Shown here one piece after another: positions 61,466-64,000 of a DNA stretch of 64,000 nucleotides. A program made the translations under genes and the position numbers. Location: NCBI GenBank assembly GCA_028280115.1, contig JANQMJ010000021.1:21893-85892 (forward strand). The letters are read 5' to 3'. The notes under the pieces were generated by a model. That model was not told where the DNA came from. It saw nothing but the letters and a program-made list of their open reading frames with translations, and ran no database searches. Position 1 is the stretch's first letter, and the number at the start of each line of letters is the position of its first letter. Source of the stretch: Parvularculaceae bacterium. Lineage in GTDB: Bacteria > Pseudomonadota > Alphaproteobacteria > Caulobacterales > Parvularculaceae.

Positions 61466-62473
61466 ATGGCATCCCACCGGCCCTTTCAGTCTATCGCCGT
61501 GATCGGCGGCGGCGCCTGGGGTACGGCGCTGGCGAGTCTGTGCGCGGGAAACGGCGTCGACACCCTGATTTGGGCCCGCGAGGCGCCCGTCGCCGAGGCC
61601 ATCAATCAGCGCCATGAAAACACGGCCTTCCTGCCGGGCGTCATGTTGCCCCCGGCGCTTCAAGCGACCGGCGATCTTGCCGGCGCCGGCGGGCGCGAAG
61701 CGTATGTGTTCGCGGCGCCGGTTCAGCACAGCCGCGCCGTTCTGAACGAACTCAAACGCTTCGCCCCTGAAAACGCGGCCATTGCCCTGTGCTCCAAAGG
61801 CATCGAGCGGTCGACCGGACTGTTGATGACGGAATTGCTCCATGAAGTCTGGTCGTCAGCGCGGCCGGCGGTGCTTTCGGGCCCGAGCTTTGCCCGCGAC
61901 GTCGCTGTGGGATTGCCCACGGCGGTGACGCTCGCCTGCGCCGATGAAGCCCTCGGCGCGCGCTGGACGGCGACCGTGGGCGCGCCCCATTTCAGACCCT
62001 ACCTCGCTCACGATCTGATCGGCGCCGAACTGGGCGGCGCGGTCAAGAACGTACTCGCCATCGCCGCCGGAGCGGTCGAGGGGCGCGGGCTCGGCGAAAG
62101 CGCCAGGGCGGCGGTTATCGCCCGGGGCTTTGCGGAATTTCAGCGCCTGGGCGTGGCGCTCGGCGCCGACCGTCAGACCATGGCGGGACTTTCCGGGCTC
62201 GGCGATCTCATCCTCACGGCGACATCGGCCCAGTCGCGCAACATGTCGCTTGGCATCGAACTGGGCAAAGGGCGCGCGCTTGCCGACATCCTCGGCGAGC
62301 GCAACACGGTGAGCGAAGGGGTCGCCACGGCGAAAGCGGTGGTCGATCGCGCACGCAAGGCCGGCGTTGAAACGCCGATCTGCGAAGCGGTCGCCGCACT
62401 GGTCGCCGGCGAGACATCGGTTGACGAGATTATCGCCGGGCTGCTCGCCCGCCCGCTAAAATCGGAAGCGTAA
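61466..62473 (+). CDS. gpsA: Glycerol-3-phosphate dehydrogenase [NAD(P)+]
   Basis: 335 residues. Dinucleotide motif VIGGGAWGTALASLCAG (GGGAWG) near residue 12, CSKGIERSTG, LSGPSFARDVAVGLPTAVTL, and catalytic Lys in GGAVKNVLAIAAGAVEGRG, with ARGFAEFQRLGVALGADRQT and LSGLGDLILTATSAQSRNMS. It makes sn-glycerol-3-phosphate for phospholipids. yciI follows after two bases. Confidence 0.97.
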   Translation: MASHRPFQSIAVIGGGAWGTALASLCAGNGVDTLIWAREAPVAEAINQRHENTAFLPGVMLPPALQATGDLAGAGGREAYVFAAPVQHSRAVLNELKRFAPENAAIALCSKGIERSTGLLMTELLHEVWSSARPAVLSGPSFARDVAVGLPTAVTLACADEALGARWTATVGAPHFRPYLAHDLIGAELGGAVKNVLAIAAGAVEGRGLGESARAAVIARGFAEFQRLGVALGADRQTMAGLSGLGDLILTATSAQSRNMSLGIELGKGRALADILGERNTVSEGVATAKAVVDRARKAGVETPICEAVAALVAGETSVDEIIAGLLARPLKSEA

Positions 62474-62475
62474 CG

Positions 62476-62769
62476 ATGGCCCAATTCATTCTTATTCGCC
62501 GCGACAAAAAAGGCGCGCTTGAAACCCGGCTGGCGACCCGGCAGGCGCATCTCGCCTATGTCGAAAAGGCGGGCGCTAACGTATTGCTCGCCGGGCCGAT
62601 GCTCGACGATGGGGGCGATTTCTGCGCCAGCGTTTTTATTTTGGAAGCGGAATCGGAAAGCGACGCGCAGCGTTTCGCCGACGAGGACCCTTACGCCAAG
62701 GCGGGGGTGTTCGGCGAAACGGAAATCAGGCCGTTCCGGATCATCACCGGATCGCTGACGCCGAAATAA
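62476..62769 (+). CDS. YciI family protein
   Basis: 97 residues with the ferredoxin-like YCII fold. MAQFILIRRDKKGALETRLA, RQAHLAYVEKAGANVLLAGP and ADEDPYAKAGVFGETEIRPF are typical, including the conserved His in RQAHL and the DPY motif. Function is generally unknown. It overlaps nothing but lies two bases after gpsA, as in many alphaproteobacteria. Confidence 0.93.
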   Translation: MAQFILIRRDKKGALETRLATRQAHLAYVEKAGANVLLAGPMLDDGGDFCASVFILEAESESDAQRFADEDPYAKAGVFGETEIRPFRIITGSLTPK

Positions 62770-62789
62770 GCCCTAGCGCTTCGGGCCGA

Positions 62790-63173
62790 TCAACGTTTGC
62801 GCTTATAGGCCCGGCAGCTTGCCTCATATGGCTTGGCGGATAGCCGCGCATTCCAGCCGGCGGTCCATGCGTCACCGCCGTCGACCCCGCCGCGGGCGCG
62901 GCACTGTTCGAAGCCGGTGCGGTATTCCGGCGAAATCACCGCAACCTTGCCGGCGAGGGCAAAAGCTTCGTCATAGCATTCGCAGATCAGGTCCTGACCG
63001 GTCGCGCTCGCGGACAAGCTCGGCGTGGCGCTGGTCGCCGTCGCGGCGACCGTGGTTTGGGACGCGCCGGCGCCTGCGCCGCCGAAGGTGGTGCTGGTGA
63101 TGGCGTAAATCGCAACCCCCAATACGGCGAGCGCCAAAACGCCGCCAAAAAGGGCTTCAATCTTCAAATTCAT
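62790..63173 (-). CDS. Membrane-anchored hypothetical protein with Cys-rich periplasmic domain
   Basis: 127 residues. One N-terminal helix (ALFGGVLALAVLGVAIYAIT), a Ser/Thr/Ala linker (VAATATSATPSLSASATG) and a compact domain with five Cys: DLICECYDEAFALAG, GFEQCRARGG and YEASCRAYKRKR. Not recognised. Convergent with gpsA-yciI. Confidence 0.75.
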   Translation of the reverse strand: MNLKIEALFGGVLALAVLGVAIYAITSTTFGGAGAGASQTTVAATATSATPSLSASATGQDLICECYDEAFALAGKVAVISPEYRTGFEQCRARGGVDGGDAWTAGWNARLSAKPYEASCRAYKRKR

Positions 63174-63313
63174 AACAACCCCTCCTTCGCGCTTGCGGGC
63201 GCGCAGAGACCGATGTTAGCCCGAAGCGCAGTCTTAAAAAAGGGTTAAAATCCGGCCAAACCCGCCCCGGCGGCCAATTTCCGCGCTCTCGGCCGGCGCT
63301 TTATGAGGCGAGA

Positions 63314-64000
63314 TTATTCGGCCTTAGCCCTGAACATCCACAGCATGGCCCGCGTGAAACCGATGGGAAATGTCGTCTCATGGAGGCTGTCCGGGATGAT
63401 TTCGTCCCTGACCGCAAGGCCCGGATAGCCTCGTGCGCGCAGCCGCTCGGCAAGGACCGTCTGGTCGCCGACAAGGTCATGCCGCGTTTCCTGGCCTTTT
63501 GCTTCATGGGCGCCGGTCGCGAAATAAACCCGCGCCCGCAGGTCCGCATGGCTTGCAGCGTAGTCTTCTTCCAGCGCAAAAATATGCTTGTCGTCGAACC
63601 ACAGCGACGGGCTGGTCAGGATATAGTCGCTGAAAACGTCCGGCTCCGTGAACAGCACATAGGCGCCGAACAGCCCGCCCAGGGACTGCCCGGACAGAAC
63701 GCGGCGATCAGGATCGGCGCGATAGGTCGTTTCGACGAACGGCAGGATGGACGACTTCATGAAGTCGAAATAGGCGGCCGCGCCCCCGGTTTCCCGGCGC
63801 CAGTCCTTATCGACGCTGGGCGTATAATCGCGCACCCGGCTGTCCATGCCGTTCTCGCCGTCGGCGAAAGAAATGCCGACCAGGATCGCTTTTTCGAACT
63901 GGCCGAAATTCATCGGCAGATGGGTCACGCCCGACGCGACCTGGAATGTGTAAGGCCCGTCATTCAAATAGATGACGGGGTAGGTTGTCGCTGCGTTTTG
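63314..64000 (-). CDS. Esterase (IroE/Fes-like alpha/beta hydrolase), 5' part outside window
   Basis: The frame is open to the right edge (…TTYPVIYLNDG continues from 64000), so only about 228 C-terminal residues are seen. The nucleophile elbow is LSGQSLGGLFGAYVLF, with DYILTSPSLWFDD and a late His in PDSLHETTF. This matches the putative esterase family (Esterase D/IroE/enterochelin esterase-like, often with TPR). Substrates may be siderophore esters or other acyl esters. Confidence 0.85.
   Translation of the reverse strand, partial: QNAATTYPVIYLNDGPYTFQVASGVTHLPMNFGQFEKAILVGISFADGENGMDSRVRDYTPSVDKDWRRETGGAAAYFDFMKSSILPFVETTYRADPDRRVLSGQSLGGLFGAYVLFTEPDVFSDYILTSPSLWFDDKHIFALEEDYAASHADLRARVYFATGAHEAKGQETRHDLVGDQTVLAERLRARGYPGLAVRDEIIPDSLHETTFPIGFTRAMLWMFRAKAE

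Overview
The window is a gene-dense, GC-rich chromosomal segment from an alphaproteobacterium. Evidence: ordinary alphaproteobacterial housekeeping blocks (rph/hrcA-grpE, hemD/hemY next to tsaD, DUF2244-nth-pyrF, gpsA-yciI), a CC0125/CC1285-type lipoprotein known from Caulobacter relatives, and a GTTC-N7-GTTC LexA-type box. A marine Parvularculaceae- or Hyphomonadaceae-like lineage is a reasonable guess, but no rRNA is present to settle it. No tRNA, rRNA, CRISPR array or complete prophage is visible.

Layout. 1-5.5 kb: end of an aquaporin, zapE, a macro-domain deacetylase, an anchored protein with eight ~34-residue repeats, and a two-subunit sodium:solute symporter. 5.6-9.2 kb: a Bcr/CflA-type exporter running directly into rimM-trmD-rplS, then an SRPBCC protein. 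9.4-18.7 kb: secreted or envelope enzymes (PhoD-like phosphatase, M28 peptidase), a heme-type TonB receptor divergent from a DUF6607 lipoprotein across two Fur-like boxes, a glycosyltransferase/acetyltransferase pair and a thioredoxin-fold protein. 18.8-26 kb: mdh, LysE and alanine/glycine transporters, then rpsP and ffh on the minus strand. 26-30 kb: a tandem duplication upstream of ffh, a glutamate/dicarboxylate symporter and an AT-richer island with a two-gene restriction-modification system. 30-44 kb: S9 peptidase, tandem PilZ protein, MscS channel, a MITE-like element, rph/hrcA-grpE, pckA, an acyltransferase and a VWA protein with five Ig-like repeats. 44-51 kb: two ABC-2 modules, gloA, DUF2244-nth-pyrF. 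52-64 kb: an acyl-activating enzyme, hemY/HemX-like/hemD, tsaD, two regulators, a 40-residue membrane peptide, gpsA-yciI and the start-truncated end of an esterase.

Functionally the region mixes translation and protein export (ffh, rpsP, rimM, trmD, rplS, tsaD), the heat-shock axis (hrcA, grpE), central metabolism (mdh, pckA, gpsA, pyrF), heme synthesis and probable heme uptake, and envelope maintenance.

The most notable points are: (i) a BglII-like restriction endonuclease plus MT-A70 methyltransferase operon with a LexA-type box in its promoter; (ii) a 127-bp tandem duplication that copied the start of ffh, producing two chained 44-codon mini-ORFs ending inside the true ffh start region; (iii) the usual ffh-rpsP-rimM-trmD-rplS operon split into two oppositely oriented halves about 15 kb apart; (iv) dispersed palindromic repeats and a 272-bp MITE-like element. 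All calls come from reading the sequence; no database search was run.
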